DNA of 64,000 nucleotides from a bacterium M00.F.Ca.ET.205.01.1.1 (lineage in GTDB: Bacteria; Pseudomonadota; Alphaproteobacteria; Rhizobiales; Rhizobiaceae): assembly GCA_004791255.1 (NCBI GenBank), contig SRUQ01000007.1, forward strand, positions 310,001-374,000. Reading direction: 5' to 3'. The position numbers were made by a program, and so were the translations under genes. Numbering within the stretch: the stretch's first letter is position 1; each line of letters starts with the position of its first letter. Below, in pieces: positions 8,906 through 18,683 of the stretch. The notes beneath the pieces are model-generated. The model saw nothing but the letters and a program-made list of their open reading frames with translations, had not been told where the DNA came from and did no database searches.

Positions 8906-10351
8906 TCAGGCAGCCCTTTTCGATAGCAGCAAGCGATAGAGTTCAACGTATTTTTCGGCGCTTCGATCCCAGGAGACATCGGCCTTCATGCCCTGCCGCT
9001 GGATCGATGCCCAGGTTGCGGGATTTGAATGCGCGTCGACCAGCCGGCGGATGGCGTGCAGCATCGCGCCGCCATTGTTGGGGGCGAACTCGAAGCCGGT
9101 GGCCACGCCCGCCGCCGTCGCCGCCTCGTTGGCATCGATGACGGTGTCGGCAAGGCCGCCGGTGCGGGCAACCACCGGCACGCAGCCATAGCGAAGGCCG
9201 TAGAGTTGGGTCAGCCCGCAAGGCTCGAAACGCGACGGGACGACGATGGCGTCGCAGCCGCCCTGCATGACGTGGGACAGCCCTTCGTCATAGCCGATGA
9301 CGACGCCGACGCGGCCACGATGGCGGGCGGCGGCGGCAAGCAGCGCGCCTTCGAGGCCGGCGTCGCCGGAGCCCAGCACCGCCAGCCGCGCGCCGGCGGC
9401 AACGATGCCGTCGACAACCGCGGCCAATATGTCCATGCCCTTCTGCCAGGTCAGCCGGCTGACGACGCAGACGATCGGGCTGTCGTCGCGCTCGAGGCCG
9501 AAGCGATCCTCGACGGCGGCGCGGTTGGGGCGGCGTGCTTCGAGCGTGGCGGCCGCATAGTTGGAGACGAGGAGCTTGTCGGCCTGCGGGTCCCAGATCG
9601 CGGTGTCGATGCCGTTGACGATACCGTAGAGATCGGAGGCGCGCATGTTGATCAAGCCGTCGAGACCCATGCCGAATTCCGGGGAGCGGATCTCCTGCGC
9701 ATAGGTTGGGCTGACCGTGGTAATCGCCCAGGCAGCCTGCAGCCCGGCCTTAAGAAAGCCGACGCCGCCATAATATTCGACGCCGTCGAGCGCCATGGCC
9801 GTCGCCGGCAGGCCGAGTTCGCCGAAGATGCCGGCGCCGAACTGGCCCTGGAAAGCAAGATTGTGCACCGTCATCATCGACGGCGTGCCGACCGCATTGC
9901 CGTAGCGCATATAGGCAAGCGTCATCGCCGACTGCCAGTCGTGGGCATGCACGATATCGGGCATGTAGCCCGAGATGGCGCCTCCGGCGATGTCGGCGCC
10001 GACCTGGCTCAACGCCGCGAAGCGCCGCCAATTGTCCGGCCAGTCTGCGCCCGAGGCATTGCCGTAGGGTCCGCCAGGACGGTCGAACAGATGCGGCGCG
10101 TCGAGCACGAAGAGGTCGAGCCCGGCAAGTTGGACGGCATGGACCGAGGCCTTGCTGCCCTGCAGCAGGGGATACTGATAGACTGCCTTCTTTTTCTTGA
10201 AGGCGCCCATCACGGTCGGATAGCCCGGAATGAGCGTGCGCATGGTCACGCCCTTGGCGGCGAGCGCGAGGGGCAGCGCGCCGGTCACATCGGCGAGCCC
10301 GCCGGTCTTGATCAGCGGGAATATCTCGGGCGTGACCGACAGAACCTGCAT
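8906..10351 (-). CDS. glgA: Glycogen synthase (ADP-glucose dependent)
   Basis: GT5 glycosyltransferase adding glucose from ADP-glucose to the non-reducing end of glycogen. The N-terminal ADP-glucose site KTGGLADV is at residues 15-22 and the mobile HAHDWQSAM segment is near residue 137. The C-terminal nucleotide-binding domain carries VVPSRFEPCGLTQLYGLRYG, the family's catalytic EPCGLTQ motif, followed by the TGGLADTV repeat of the N-terminal motif. 481 residues is the normal bacterial length. It sits between glgC (22 bases upstream) and pgm (3 bases downstream) on the same strand. Confidence 0.96.
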   Translation of the reverse strand: MQVLSVTPEIFPLIKTGGLADVTGALPLALAAKGVTMRTLIPGYPTVMGAFKKKKAVYQYPLLQGSKASVHAVQLAGLDLFVLDAPHLFDRPGGPYGNASGADWPDNWRRFAALSQVGADIAGGAISGYMPDIVHAHDWQSAMTLAYMRYGNAVGTPSMMTVHNLAFQGQFGAGIFGELGLPATAMALDGVEYYGGVGFLKAGLQAAWAITTVSPTYAQEIRSPEFGMGLDGLINMRASDLYGIVNGIDTAIWDPQADKLLVSNYAAATLEARRPNRAAVEDRFGLERDDSPIVCVVSRLTWQKGMDILAAVVDGIVAAGARLAVLGSGDAGLEGALLAAAARHRGRVGVVIGYDEGLSHVMQGGCDAIVVPSRFEPCGLTQLYGLRYGCVPVVARTGGLADTVIDANEAATAAGVATGFEFAPNNGGAMLHAIRRLVDAHSNPATWASIQRQGMKADVSWDRSAEKYVELYRLLLSKRAA

Positions 10352-10373
10352 GCGCCTACAATCCGATTCGGTC

Positions 10374-11639
10374 CTAGAGTTTCAGCTTGTCGATCATGTC
10401 CTGCGTGACAAGGCAGATGCCTTTCTCGGAAACGCGGAAGCGCTTGGCGTCAAGCACCGGGTCTTCGCCGACCACCAGCCCTTCCGGTATCCTTACACCG
10501 TGGTCGATGACCACGCGCTTCAACTTTGCGTTCCGGCCGACATGAACGTCGGGCAACATGACGACCTCTTCCAGCGCCGAGTAGGAATTGATGCGCGCGC
10601 CGGTGAAGATCAGGCTTTTCTTCAAGGAAGCGCCGGAGACGATGCAGTCGCCAGACACCAGCGACGAGACGGCAGAACCGCGACGGCCGTCTTCGTCGTG
10701 GACGAACTTTGCCGGCGGCTTCAACTCGGCATAGGTCCAGATCGGCCAGTCGCGGTCGTAGAGGTCGAGTTCGGGCGTTACGTCGGTCAGGTCGATATTG
10801 GCTTCCCAATAGGCGTCGACCGTGCCGACGTCGCGCCAGTAGGCCTCGTTCTCGGCGGTCGAGCGCACGCAGGACTTGGCGAAGCGGTGGGCGATCGCCT
10901 TTCCGTGCTGGACGATGTAGGGGATGATGTCCTTGCCAAAGTCGCGGCTGGAACCCGGCTCGGCGGCGTCGCGGCGCAATTGCTCCATCAGGAATTTGGT
11001 CTTGAACACGTAGATGCCCATCGAGGCCAGCGCGTAGTCCGGCTTGTCGGGAATGCCGGGCGGATCGGCGGGCTTCTCGATGAAGGAGATGATGTTGTCC
11101 TTGGCGTCGACATGCATGACGCCGAAGCCGGTGGCTTCCATGCGCGGCACTTCGAGGCAGCCGACCGTCACATCGGCGCCGGCGTCGACATGCTGGCGCA
11201 GCATCAGCTCGTAATCCATCTTGTAGATGTGGTCGCCGGCCAGGATCACCATGTATTCCGGCCCGTAGGCCTCGATGATATCGATGTTCTGGTAGACCGC
11301 GTCCGCCGTACCTTCATACCATTGCGTTTCCGACACGCGTTGGCTGGCCGGCAGGATGTCGAAACTTTCGTTTCGCTCGGGCCGAAGGAAGTTCCAGCCG
11401 CGCTGCAGGTGGCGGATCAGCGAATGCGCCTTGTACTGGGTGGCGACGCCGAGGCGGCGGATGCCGGAGTTCAGCGCATTGGAGAGCGCGAAATCGATGA
11501 TGCGCGTCTTGCCGCCGAAATAGACCGCCGGCTTGGCGCGCCGGTCGGTCAGCTCCTTGAGGCGGCTGCCGCGCCCGCCGGCCAGCACATAGGCCATGGC
11601 ATCGCGGGCCAGCGGCTGGGTTCGTTTCAAGTCTGCCAT
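10374..11639 (-). CDS. glgC: Glucose-1-phosphate adenylyltransferase (ADP-glucose pyrophosphorylase)
   Basis: Makes ADP-glucose from ATP and glucose-1-phosphate, the committed step of glycogen synthesis. The N-terminal nucleotidyltransferase domain begins with VLAGGRGSRLKELTDRRAKP (residues 18-37), followed by VYFGGKTRIIDFALSNALNS. The allosteric/left-handed beta-helix domain occupies roughly the last 130 residues. The 421-residue length is standard. The ATG at 11639 follows GGGAGGG about 6 bases upstream. It lies 52 bases after glgB and 22 bases before glgA, within the operon. Confidence 0.96.
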   Translation of the reverse strand: MADLKRTQPLARDAMAYVLAGGRGSRLKELTDRRAKPAVYFGGKTRIIDFALSNALNSGIRRLGVATQYKAHSLIRHLQRGWNFLRPERNESFDILPASQRVSETQWYEGTADAVYQNIDIIEAYGPEYMVILAGDHIYKMDYELMLRQHVDAGADVTVGCLEVPRMEATGFGVMHVDAKDNIISFIEKPADPPGIPDKPDYALASMGIYVFKTKFLMEQLRRDAAEPGSSRDFGKDIIPYIVQHGKAIAHRFAKSCVRSTAENEAYWRDVGTVDAYWEANIDLTDVTPELDLYDRDWPIWTYAELKPPAKFVHDEDGRRGSAVSSLVSGDCIVSGASLKKSLIFTGARINSYSALEEVVMLPDVHVGRNAKLKRVVIDHGVRIPEGLVVGEDPVLDAKRFRVSEKGICLVTQDMIDKLKL

Positions 11640-11691
11640 TTCTACCCTCCCAAGTTACTCAGTCTCGACATATTGCTCGGTCTCGACGGGC

Positions 11692-13905
11692 TCAGTCGGG
11701 AACGAGCTCAAGCATGATCGTCGACAGTGGCGGCAAGAGCATCGTCGCAGAAATGCTCGCACCCTCCGCCGTCGCTTCGACCGTGCCGCCATTGCCCTTG
11801 CCGGAGCCGCCATATTCGGAAGCGTCGGTGTTGATGATCTCGCGCCACTTGCCGGCCTTCGGCAGCGGCACGCGATAATTGTCGCGCGGCACCGGCGTGA
11901 AATTGGAAATGACGGCGACCGGGTTGCCGCCCGGCGCGCTGCGCAGCCAGGCAAAAACCGAATTCTGGCTATCGTCGACGATCAGCCAGGAGAACCCTTC
12001 CGGCTCGCAATCGCGGCCATGCAGCGCCGGGCGCGATCGGTAGAGATAGTTGAGATCGCGCACGGTCTGCCAGACGCCGCGATGCGGCCGGAAATCGAGC
12101 AGGTTCCAGTCGAGCGCGCGCGCCTCGCTCCATTCGCGGCGCTGGGCAAATTCCTGGCCCATGAACAGAAGCTTCTTGCCGGGGTAGCCCCACATGAAGG
12201 CGTAGTAGGCGCGCAAGGTCGCGAATTTCTGCCAGTCGTCGCCGGCCATCTTGCCAAGCAGCGTGCCTTTGCCGTGCACGACCTCGTCATGCGAGAGCGG
12301 CAGCACGAAATTCTCCGAGAAGGCGTAAGTCAGGCCGAAGGTGATGTCGTTGTGATGGTGCTTGCGGAAGATCGGCTCCTTGGAAAAATACTCCAGAGTG
12401 TCGTGCATGAAGCCCATGTTCCACTTGAAGCCGAAGCCCAGCCCGCCCTCATGCACCGGCCGCGAAACCTTCGGCCACGAGGTCGATTCCTCGGCGATGG
12501 TCATGACGCCGGGGTGATGGCCGTAGAGCTCCTTGTTCATCTTCTGCAGGAAGCTGACCGCCTGCAAGTTCTCACGCCCGCCCTTCTCGTTGGGGATCCA
12601 CTCGCCGGCCTTGCGCGAATAGTCGAGGTAGAGCATCGAGGCGACGGCGTCGACGCGCAGGCCGTCGACATGATATTTCTCGGCCCAGAACAGCGCGTTG
12701 TTGACGAGGAACGACACCACTTCGCCGCGGCCGAAATTGTAGATGGCGGTGTTCCAGTCGGGATGAAAACCCTGGCGCGGATCGGCATGCTCGTAGAGCG
12801 CCGTGCCGTCGAAATGCACCAGCCCATGCTCGTCGACCGGGAAATGCGCCGGCACCCAGTCGAGGATGACGCCGATGCCGGCGCGGTGGGCGCCATCGAT
12901 GAAGCGGGCAAAACCGTCCGGGTCGCCGAAACGCGCCGACGGCGCGTAGAGGCCGGTGGTCTGGTAACCCCAGGACGGATCATAGGGATGTTCGGAGATC
13001 GGCAGGAACTCGATATGGGTGAAGCCGGTCTCGACGGCATAAGGGATCAGCCGTTCGGCCAGTTCATCCCATGACAGGAAGGTGCCGTCGTCGCCAAGCT
13101 GCCACGAGCCGGCATGGACCTCGTAGATGGAGATGGCCTCGCGCCGGGGGTCGGCGTTGCGCCAGAAATTGCGATGCGCCTCGTCACCCCATGGATGTGA
13201 CGGCGGCACCGCGGTCACCGATGCGGTTGCCGGACGCAGTTCGGACTTGAAGGCGAACGGATCGGCCTTCAGCGGCAGCCTGACGCCATCGGGGCCGATG
13301 ATCTCGTATTTGTAGGGGCGCCCGGCACCGAGATCGGGAATGAACACTTCCCAGATGCCGGTGTCGCGGCGGTCACGCATCGCATGGCGGCGGCCATCCC
13401 AGTCGTTGAAATCGCCGACCACAGAGACGCGTCTGGCATTGGGGGCCCAGACGGCGAAATGGACGCCGGTAGCGCCCTCGTGCTCGATGACATGGGCGCC
13501 GAGTTTGTCGAACAGCCTCAGATGCGAGCCTTCGGAGATGTAGTAGTCGTCCATCGGGCCGAGTACCGGGCCGAACGAATAGGGATCGGTCACCCACCAG
13601 TCACCGCCGGCATTGCGCGCATGGTAGCGCAGCGGCTGGCGCTTCTTGATCGACAGTCTGCCCTCGAAGAAACCGGCATCGTCGCGCCTGGCCAACTCGC
13701 CCGCGTTGATGCCGGTCAGCGTATAGGCGGTGACGGATTCGGCGTGCGGAACGAAGCAACGGGCAAACAGGCTCTTGCCGACTGTCTGAACACCGAGAAC
13801 CGCGAAGGGATTGCCGTGCGTGCCGGCGACAATTGCCGCAACATCGCTGGCTGGCGCCAGTCCGTCCGGCCCGCTTGTCGCAGCGGTCGCGCGCGGCTTC
13901 CTCAT
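11692..13905 (-). CDS. glgB: 1,4-alpha-glucan branching enzyme GlgB
   Basis: GH13 transglycosylase that introduces alpha-1,6 branches into glycogen. The domain order is an N-terminal beta-sandwich with HGNPFAVLGVQ, a CBM48 domain (GVHFAVWAPNARRVSVVGDFN), the barrel with the nucleophile in DGLRVDAVASMLYLDYSR, MTIAEESTSWP and LSHDEVVHGKGT, and a C-terminal beta domain. I prefer the ATG at 13905 (737 residues), which has GGGGAGGG upstream; an in-frame GTG at 13929 lacks a ribosome-binding site. It is separated from glgP by a 175-base spacer holding two palindromes. Confidence 0.95.
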   Translation of the reverse strand: MRKPRATAATSGPDGLAPASDVAAIVAGTHGNPFAVLGVQTVGKSLFARCFVPHAESVTAYTLTGINAGELARRDDAGFFEGRLSIKKRQPLRYHARNAGGDWWVTDPYSFGPVLGPMDDYYISEGSHLRLFDKLGAHVIEHEGATGVHFAVWAPNARRVSVVGDFNDWDGRRHAMRDRRDTGIWEVFIPDLGAGRPYKYEIIGPDGVRLPLKADPFAFKSELRPATASVTAVPPSHPWGDEAHRNFWRNADPRREAISIYEVHAGSWQLGDDGTFLSWDELAERLIPYAVETGFTHIEFLPISEHPYDPSWGYQTTGLYAPSARFGDPDGFARFIDGAHRAGIGVILDWVPAHFPVDEHGLVHFDGTALYEHADPRQGFHPDWNTAIYNFGRGEVVSFLVNNALFWAEKYHVDGLRVDAVASMLYLDYSRKAGEWIPNEKGGRENLQAVSFLQKMNKELYGHHPGVMTIAEESTSWPKVSRPVHEGGLGFGFKWNMGFMHDTLEYFSKEPIFRKHHHNDITFGLTYAFSENFVLPLSHDEVVHGKGTLLGKMAGDDWQKFATLRAYYAFMWGYPGKKLLFMGQEFAQRREWSEARALDWNLLDFRPHRGVWQTVRDLNYLYRSRPALHGRDCEPEGFSWLIVDDSQNSVFAWLRSAPGGNPVAVISNFTPVPRDNYRVPLPKAGKWREIINTDASEYGGSGKGNGGTVEATAEGASISATMLLPPLSTIMLELVPD

Positions 13906-13936
13906 CAGGCGGTCGCCCTCCCCGGGCACCTAGGGC

Positions 13937-13969
13937 CTGTTCCATCCCGATGGGATCGGGATGGAACAG
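13937..13969. repeat. Perfect 15-bp-arm palindrome between glgP and glgB
   Basis: CTGTTCCATCCCGAT and its exact complement ATCGGGATGGAACAG flank a GGG loop, giving a 33-base perfect hairpin inside the glg operon. Similar elements recur between genes in Mesorhizobium-type genomes. There is no T-run on the minus strand after it, so an mRNA-processing or stability role is more likely than simple termination. That function is inferred. Confidence 0.8.
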
Positions 13970-13986
13970 ACTCTATCTCCTTGTTT

Positions 13987-14034
13987 GAGCATGATCTTTT
14001 CCGAAAACCGAATTCCACTTTCGGGATCATGCTT
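13987..14034. repeat. Imperfect palindromic intergenic element (copy 1)
   Basis: The arms AGCATGATC and GATCATGCT enclose TTTTCCGAAAACCGAATTCC and CACTTTCGG-like sequence, with pairing continuing inward (TTTCCGAAA, TTTCGG). The same architecture occurs in degenerate form at 30313-30362. This matches a short palindromic repeat frequently seen between genes in Rhizobiales. It lies just downstream of glgP, next to the palindrome at 13937. Confidence 0.75.
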
Positions 14035-14081
14035 CAGTCTTTTGTTTTGAGCCACATTGCTGGTGGCCTCATGCAATCATA

Positions 14082-16544
14082 TCAAGCGGGCACGTTCCAG
14101 ATTTCTTTCGCATATTGGCGGATTGTACGATCGGAAGAAAACCAGCCCATGCGCGCGACGTTGCGGATGGCGCGCGCATACCAGTCCGGACTGTTGCGCC
14201 AGACGGCGTCGACGTCGCGCTGGCAGGCGGCATAGGCGTCGAAATCGGCGGCGACCATGAACCAGTCGCTCTCGTAGAGGCCGTTGATGAGATCGCGGTA
14301 GCGGTCGGGATCATCAGGCGAAAAGACCCCGGACGACACCGCCGCGACCGCCTGCGCCAGTTCGGGAGACGCCTCGATCACGCCGCGCGGGTTGTAGCCG
14401 TTGTTGCGACGCTCGGCGACCTCAGCCGTGGTCAGGCCGAAGATGAAGATGTTGTCGTCGCCGACGCACTCCTTGATCTCGACATTGGCGCCGTCAAGCG
14501 TGCCGATGGTCAGCGCGCCGTTGAGCGCGAACTTCATGTTGCCGGTGCCCGACGCTTCCATGCCGGCGGTCGAGATCTGCTCCGACAGGTCGGCGGCCGG
14601 CATCATGATCTCGGCCAGGCTGACATTGTAGTTCGGCAGGAACACCACCTTGAGCAGGCCGCGCACGGCCGGATCGCGGTTGATGACCCTGGCGACGTCG
14701 TTGGCCAGTTTGATGATCAGCTTGGCGTTGTGGTAGCTGGGCGCCGCCTTGCCGCCGAAGAATTTCACGCGCGGCATCCAGTCCCTCTCGGGATGCGAGC
14801 GGATCTGGTCATAGAGCGCTACCGCCTCGAGGATATTCAAAAGCTGGCGCTTGTACTCATGGATGCGCTTGATCTGGATATCGAACAGCGCCGAAGGGTC
14901 GACCTTGATGCCGAGCCGGTCGGCGACGAGATTGGCCAGCCGCACCTTGTTCTGCCGCTTGACGGCGGCGAACTTGTCGCGAAAGGCGGCATCGTCGGCG
15001 AAGGCATCGAGCCCTTTGATACCATCGATGTCATCGAGAAAGCGGTCGCCGATCGCCTCCCGGGCAAGCGATGTCAGCCCGGGGTTGCACTGGATCAGCC
15101 AGCGCCGCGGCGTGATGCCGTTGGTCTTGTTGTTGATGCGGTCGGGATAGAGCTTGTGCAGGTCGGCGAACACCGTTTCCTTCATCAGCTCGGTATGCAG
15201 CGCCGAAACGCCGTTGATCGAATGCGAGCCGACGAACGCCAGATTGCCCATGCGCACGCGGCGGTCGCCATTCTCCTGTATCAGCGAGATGCGGCTGATC
15301 TGCTCGCCGGAGAACTGGTTGGTGGCGCGCGCTTCCAGCAGCACCTGCGCGTTGATGGCGTAGACGATCTGCATGTGGCGCGGCAAAAGCCGCTCGAACA
15401 GCGGCACCGGCCAGCTCTCCAGCGCCTCTGGCAGCAGCGTGTGGTTGGTGTAGCCGAAGGTGCGCTTGGTGACATCCCAGGCGAGGTCGAAGTCCATGCC
15501 GTGGACATCCATCAAGAGCCGCATCAGCTCCGGTACCGCGATTGCCGGATGGGTGTCGTTGAGATGGATCGCCGCCTTGTCGGGCAGTGATTTCAGGTCA
15601 CCATACTGGCTGAGATGGCGCTGGACGATATCCTGCAGAGAGGCGGTGGAGAAGAAATACTCCTGCCGCAGCCTGAGCTCCTGCCCGGCCTTGTGGGAAT
15701 CGGCGGGATAGAGCACGCGCGAAAGAGCGTCGGCCTTGTTGCTTTCGGCCAGCGCGCCGATGTGGTCGCCGGCATTGAACTTGTCGAGCAGGATCGGGTC
15801 GATCGGCATGCCCGACCACAGCCGCAGCGTGTTGACCCGGTTTGCCCGCCATCCGACGACGGGCGTGTCGTAGGCGACGGCGAGCACGTGTTCGGTCGGC
15901 TTCCAGACATGGCGCTCGAGCCGGCCATCTTTCGAGGTCACCGATTCCACGGAGCCGCCGAAACCGACCTCGAAGGAGCGTTCGCGCCGCTCGAACTCCC
16001 AGGGATTGCCGTGGTCGAGCCAGGTCTCGGGCAGTTCGACCTGCCAGCCGTCATGGATCTCCTGGCGGAACATGCCGTTGGCGTAGCGGATGCCGTAGCC
16101 ATGCGCGGGAATGTCGACGGTCGCCAAGCTTTCCATGAAGCAGGCGGCGAGCCGGCCAAGGCCGCCATTGCCGAGGGCTGCATCCGGTTCGAGTGCGGCG
16201 ACGAGATCGAGATCGACGCCGAGCGACGACAGCGCCTCCCGCATGCTCTCCATCAGGCCGAGATTGGAGAAGGCGTCGCGCATCAGGCGGCCGATGAGGA
16301 ACTCCAGCGACAAATAGTAGACGCGCTTTTCCTGCTGGTCGTAGGCCTCTTTCGTCGCCTGCATCCAGTGATCGACGATGCGGTCGCGCACCACCTTGAT
16401 CGAGGCGGTCAGCCAGTCGTACTGGGTCGCGACCGTGGTGTCCTTGCCGACCCTGTATTTGAGGGACATCAGGACTTCTTCGGCAAGCGTCTTCGGATCG
16501 GGATTGTCGAGAGCTGGGGCTTCGATCGTCATGGCGGATGTCAT
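14082..16544 (-). CDS. glgP: Glycogen/maltodextrin phosphorylase
   Basis: GT35 phosphorylase releasing glucose-1-phosphate from alpha-1,4-glucan ends. At 820 residues it has the family's full length. Visible features include the N-terminal RVYYLSLEFLIGRLM segment, DAALGNGGLGRLAACFMES, and the pyridoxal-phosphate lysine near K671 in GTGNMKFALNGALTIGT. I chose the ATG at 16544 with GAGGCGAT upstream rather than upstream GTG/ATG codons that lack a ribosome-binding site. It is the first gene of the glg operon, so the operon promoter should lie between 16545 and 16677, where I found no clear signature. Confidence 0.96.
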   Translation of the reverse strand: MTSAMTIEAPALDNPDPKTLAEEVLMSLKYRVGKDTTVATQYDWLTASIKVVRDRIVDHWMQATKEAYDQQEKRVYYLSLEFLIGRLMRDAFSNLGLMESMREALSSLGVDLDLVAALEPDAALGNGGLGRLAACFMESLATVDIPAHGYGIRYANGMFRQEIHDGWQVELPETWLDHGNPWEFERRERSFEVGFGGSVESVTSKDGRLERHVWKPTEHVLAVAYDTPVVGWRANRVNTLRLWSGMPIDPILLDKFNAGDHIGALAESNKADALSRVLYPADSHKAGQELRLRQEYFFSTASLQDIVQRHLSQYGDLKSLPDKAAIHLNDTHPAIAVPELMRLLMDVHGMDFDLAWDVTKRTFGYTNHTLLPEALESWPVPLFERLLPRHMQIVYAINAQVLLEARATNQFSGEQISRISLIQENGDRRVRMGNLAFVGSHSINGVSALHTELMKETVFADLHKLYPDRINNKTNGITPRRWLIQCNPGLTSLAREAIGDRFLDDIDGIKGLDAFADDAAFRDKFAAVKRQNKVRLANLVADRLGIKVDPSALFDIQIKRIHEYKRQLLNILEAVALYDQIRSHPERDWMPRVKFFGGKAAPSYHNAKLIIKLANDVARVINRDPAVRGLLKVVFLPNYNVSLAEIMMPAADLSEQISTAGMEASGTGNMKFALNGALTIGTLDGANVEIKECVGDDNIFIFGLTTAEVAERRNNGYNPRGVIEASPELAQAVAAVSSGVFSPDDPDRYRDLINGLYESDWFMVAADFDAYAACQRDVDAVWRNSPDWYARAIRNVARMGWFSSDRTIRQYAKEIWNVPA

Positions 16545-16677
16545 ATCGCCTCTCGTTCGGTTTGGCCTGATCATACCGGCTTTCACCGTTTCGCCCAGCC
16601 TATCCTAGTGCAATGCAGCATGTTTTCAATCGATTTAGGAAAACCTCCGCCAGCTTACCCTGCGGCAATTTGACAGT

Positions 16678-17460
16678 TCAGGCCGCCAATGCTGCCTCCG
16701 GGGCCGCCTTTGCGCCGGTCATGAAGGCGACGGCGTCGGACATCGTGTATTGCTTGGGATCGATGACGCACAGGCGGCGACCCAGCCGGTGGATGTGGAT
16801 GCGGTCGGCCACTTCGAAGACATGCGGCATGTTGTGCGAGATGAGCACGATCGGCAGGCCTCGCTTCTTCACGTCGAGGATCAGCTCGAGCACGCGGCGG
16901 CTCTCCTTGACGCCAAGTGCTGCCGTCGGTTCGTCCATGATGACCATCTTGGAGCCGAAGGCGGCGGCTCGGGCCACCGCCACGCCCTGGCGCTGGCCGC
17001 CCGACAGCGTCTCCACCGCCTGGCTGATGTTCTGGATGGTCATCAAACCGAGCTCGGTGAGCTTGTCGCGGGCGCGCTTTTCCATCGCCGGACGGTCGAG
17101 CATGCGAAGCCACTGGCCGATAAAGCCGGGTTTGCGGATCTCGCGGCCGAGAAACATGTTGTCGGCGATCGACAGAGCCGGCGACAGCGCCAGATTCTGA
17201 TAGACCGTTTCGATCCCGGCTTCGCGGGCTTCCATCGGTGACTTGAAGGAAACGGGCTTGCCCTCAAGCCGTATCTCGCCTTCGTCGGGCACGGCCGCGC
17301 CGGAAATCGCCTTGATGAGCGACGACTTACCGGCGCCATTGTCGCCGATGACAGCGAGGATCTCACCCGGATAAAGGTCGAAATCGGCATTGTCGAGGGC
17401 TGTGACACGGCCATAGCGCTTGACCAGACCACGAGCGGTGAGAATGGGTTCCTGGGTCAT
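16678..17460 (-). CDS. frcA: Fructose-type sugar ABC transporter ATP-binding protein
   Basis: ATPase energising sugar import through the FrcC permease. This is a single nucleotide-binding domain of 260 residues, unlike the tandem RbsA/MglA proteins. Walker A is GDNGAGKSS (about residues 37-45), the signature is LSGGQRQGVAVA, and Walker B is VIMDEPTAALG. From memory it closely resembles Sinorhizobium meliloti FrcA over its whole length. The ATG at 17460 lies 2 bases after the frcC stop; reading further upstream would run into frcC. It is the last gene of frcBCA. Confidence 0.92.
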   Translation of the reverse strand: MTQEPILTARGLVKRYGRVTALDNADFDLYPGEILAVIGDNGAGKSSLIKAISGAAVPDEGEIRLEGKPVSFKSPMEAREAGIETVYQNLALSPALSIADNMFLGREIRKPGFIGQWLRMLDRPAMEKRARDKLTELGLMTIQNISQAVETLSGGQRQGVAVARAAAFGSKMVIMDEPTAALGVKESRRVLELILDVKKRGLPIVLISHNMPHVFEVADRIHIHRLGRRLCVIDPKQYTMSDAVAFMTGAKAAPEAALAA

Positions 17461-17462
17461 GA

Positions 17463-18524
17463 TTATGCCGAAACCTTTCTGATCCATTGGTCGACCGCCA
17501 CGGCACCGATGATCAGCACACCGGTGAGCAGCACTTTCCATTGCGGATCGGCGCCCATCATGTTGAGGCCCATCGAGACGACACCGACGATCATAGCGCC
17601 GAACAGCGTGCCCAGGATTGAGCCGCGCCCGCCAAACAGAGAAATACCCCCGATCACCGTCGCGGTGATCGCTTGCAGATTGTAATCGGTCACAGCGGCG
17701 GACGGCGAGATCGAACCGTTGCGGCCGATGGAGACCCAGGCAGCGAACGCGGCGATCAAACCGGCAAGCGTGTAGACGGTCACCAACACCTTCTTGGTCT
17801 GGATGCCAGACAGCTTCGCCGCCTCCTGGTCATCGCCCACGGCGTAGACATGGCGGCCCCAGGCCGTGTGATTGAGCACGTACCAGAGGAGCAATACGAG
17901 CAAGACCGTGGCTATGACGCCGAGCGTCAGCACTGCGGTGCCGACCCTGAAGCTCATTGCAAAAAGATGCAGCAGCGGCGCAGTCGTATCGACGTCGGTG
18001 TCGCGGATCGTCTCATTGGCCGAATAGATGAAGTTCGTCGCCATGACGATGTTCCAGGTGCCAAGCGTCACGATGAAGGGCGGCAGCTTCATGTAAGCGA
18101 CGAGCAGTCCGTTGAGCAGGCCACAGGCGGCGCCGGAGGCGAGCCCGATGGCCACGGCGACCACGCTCGGCATGCCGTAGCTGACCGCGCAATTGCCCAT
18201 GATCACAGCCGAGATCACCATGATCACGCCAATCGACAGGTCGATGCCGGCGGTCAGGATGACCAGCGTCTGCGCGGCCCCGAGAATGCCGATGATGGCG
18301 ATCTGCTGCAGGATCAGCGTCAGCGTGTAGGACGAGAAGAATCGCCCTCCGATGGCGATGCCGAAGATGATGACCGACAGAACCAGCACGATCAGCGGCA
18401 CCGCGGCGGGTGTCGAGTGCAGGAAATGCTGGATGCGCTTGACGGCCGATTTGTGCTCGTCAAAAGCGGCAACGCTTGTGTCGCTGCTCGAGAGAACCTT
18501 CTCGAATTCCTGAGCTTGAGCCAT
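17463..18524 (-). CDS. frcC: Fructose-type sugar ABC transporter permease
   Basis: Inner-membrane permease of the ribose/fructose (BPD_transp_2) family, 353 residues with about eight to ten hydrophobic helices. The hallmark segment LVILTAGIDLSIGVIMVISAV lies near residues 95-115, and GRGSILGTLFGAMIVGVVSMGLN is near the C-terminus. A roughly 35-residue hydrophilic N-terminus precedes the first helix, as in FrcC. It is separated from frcB by 159 bases containing a strong hairpin, and is nearly contiguous with frcA. Confidence 0.92.
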   Translation of the reverse strand: MAQAQEFEKVLSSSDTSVAAFDEHKSAVKRIQHFLHSTPAAVPLIVLVLSVIIFGIAIGGRFFSSYTLTLILQQIAIIGILGAAQTLVILTAGIDLSIGVIMVISAVIMGNCAVSYGMPSVVAVAIGLASGAACGLLNGLLVAYMKLPPFIVTLGTWNIVMATNFIYSANETIRDTDVDTTAPLLHLFAMSFRVGTAVLTLGVIATVLLVLLLWYVLNHTAWGRHVYAVGDDQEAAKLSGIQTKKVLVTVYTLAGLIAAFAAWVSIGRNGSISPSAAVTDYNLQAITATVIGGISLFGGRGSILGTLFGAMIVGVVSMGLNMMGADPQWKVLLTGVLIIGAVAVDQWIRKVSA

Positions 18525-18624
18525 GTTTCCTCCCGCAGGCTTCAGCCAAACGCTGACGCCCGTCCACGCTTTTCCGGTCTACTGCCGGGATTGCTCGCGG
18601 TGACGCGATCCATCGTCCACCGGA

Positions 18625-18654
18625 TGCGGCCAGGGATCAAGTCCCCCGGCCGCA
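18625..18654 (-). promoter_or_regulatory. Hairpin between frcB and frcC
   Basis: On the minus strand, TGCGGCC-GGGGGA-CTTGA-TCCCT-GGCCGCA forms a stable stem directly after the frcB stop. Such hairpins commonly protect the binding-protein transcript or attenuate readthrough, so that the periplasmic protein is made in excess over the permease and ATPase. No T-run follows, so complete termination is unlikely. The effect is inferred; the stem is seen directly. Confidence 0.65.
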
Positions 18655-18683
18655 CCGATTGGTTTTTACCGGTCAGACCGGCA

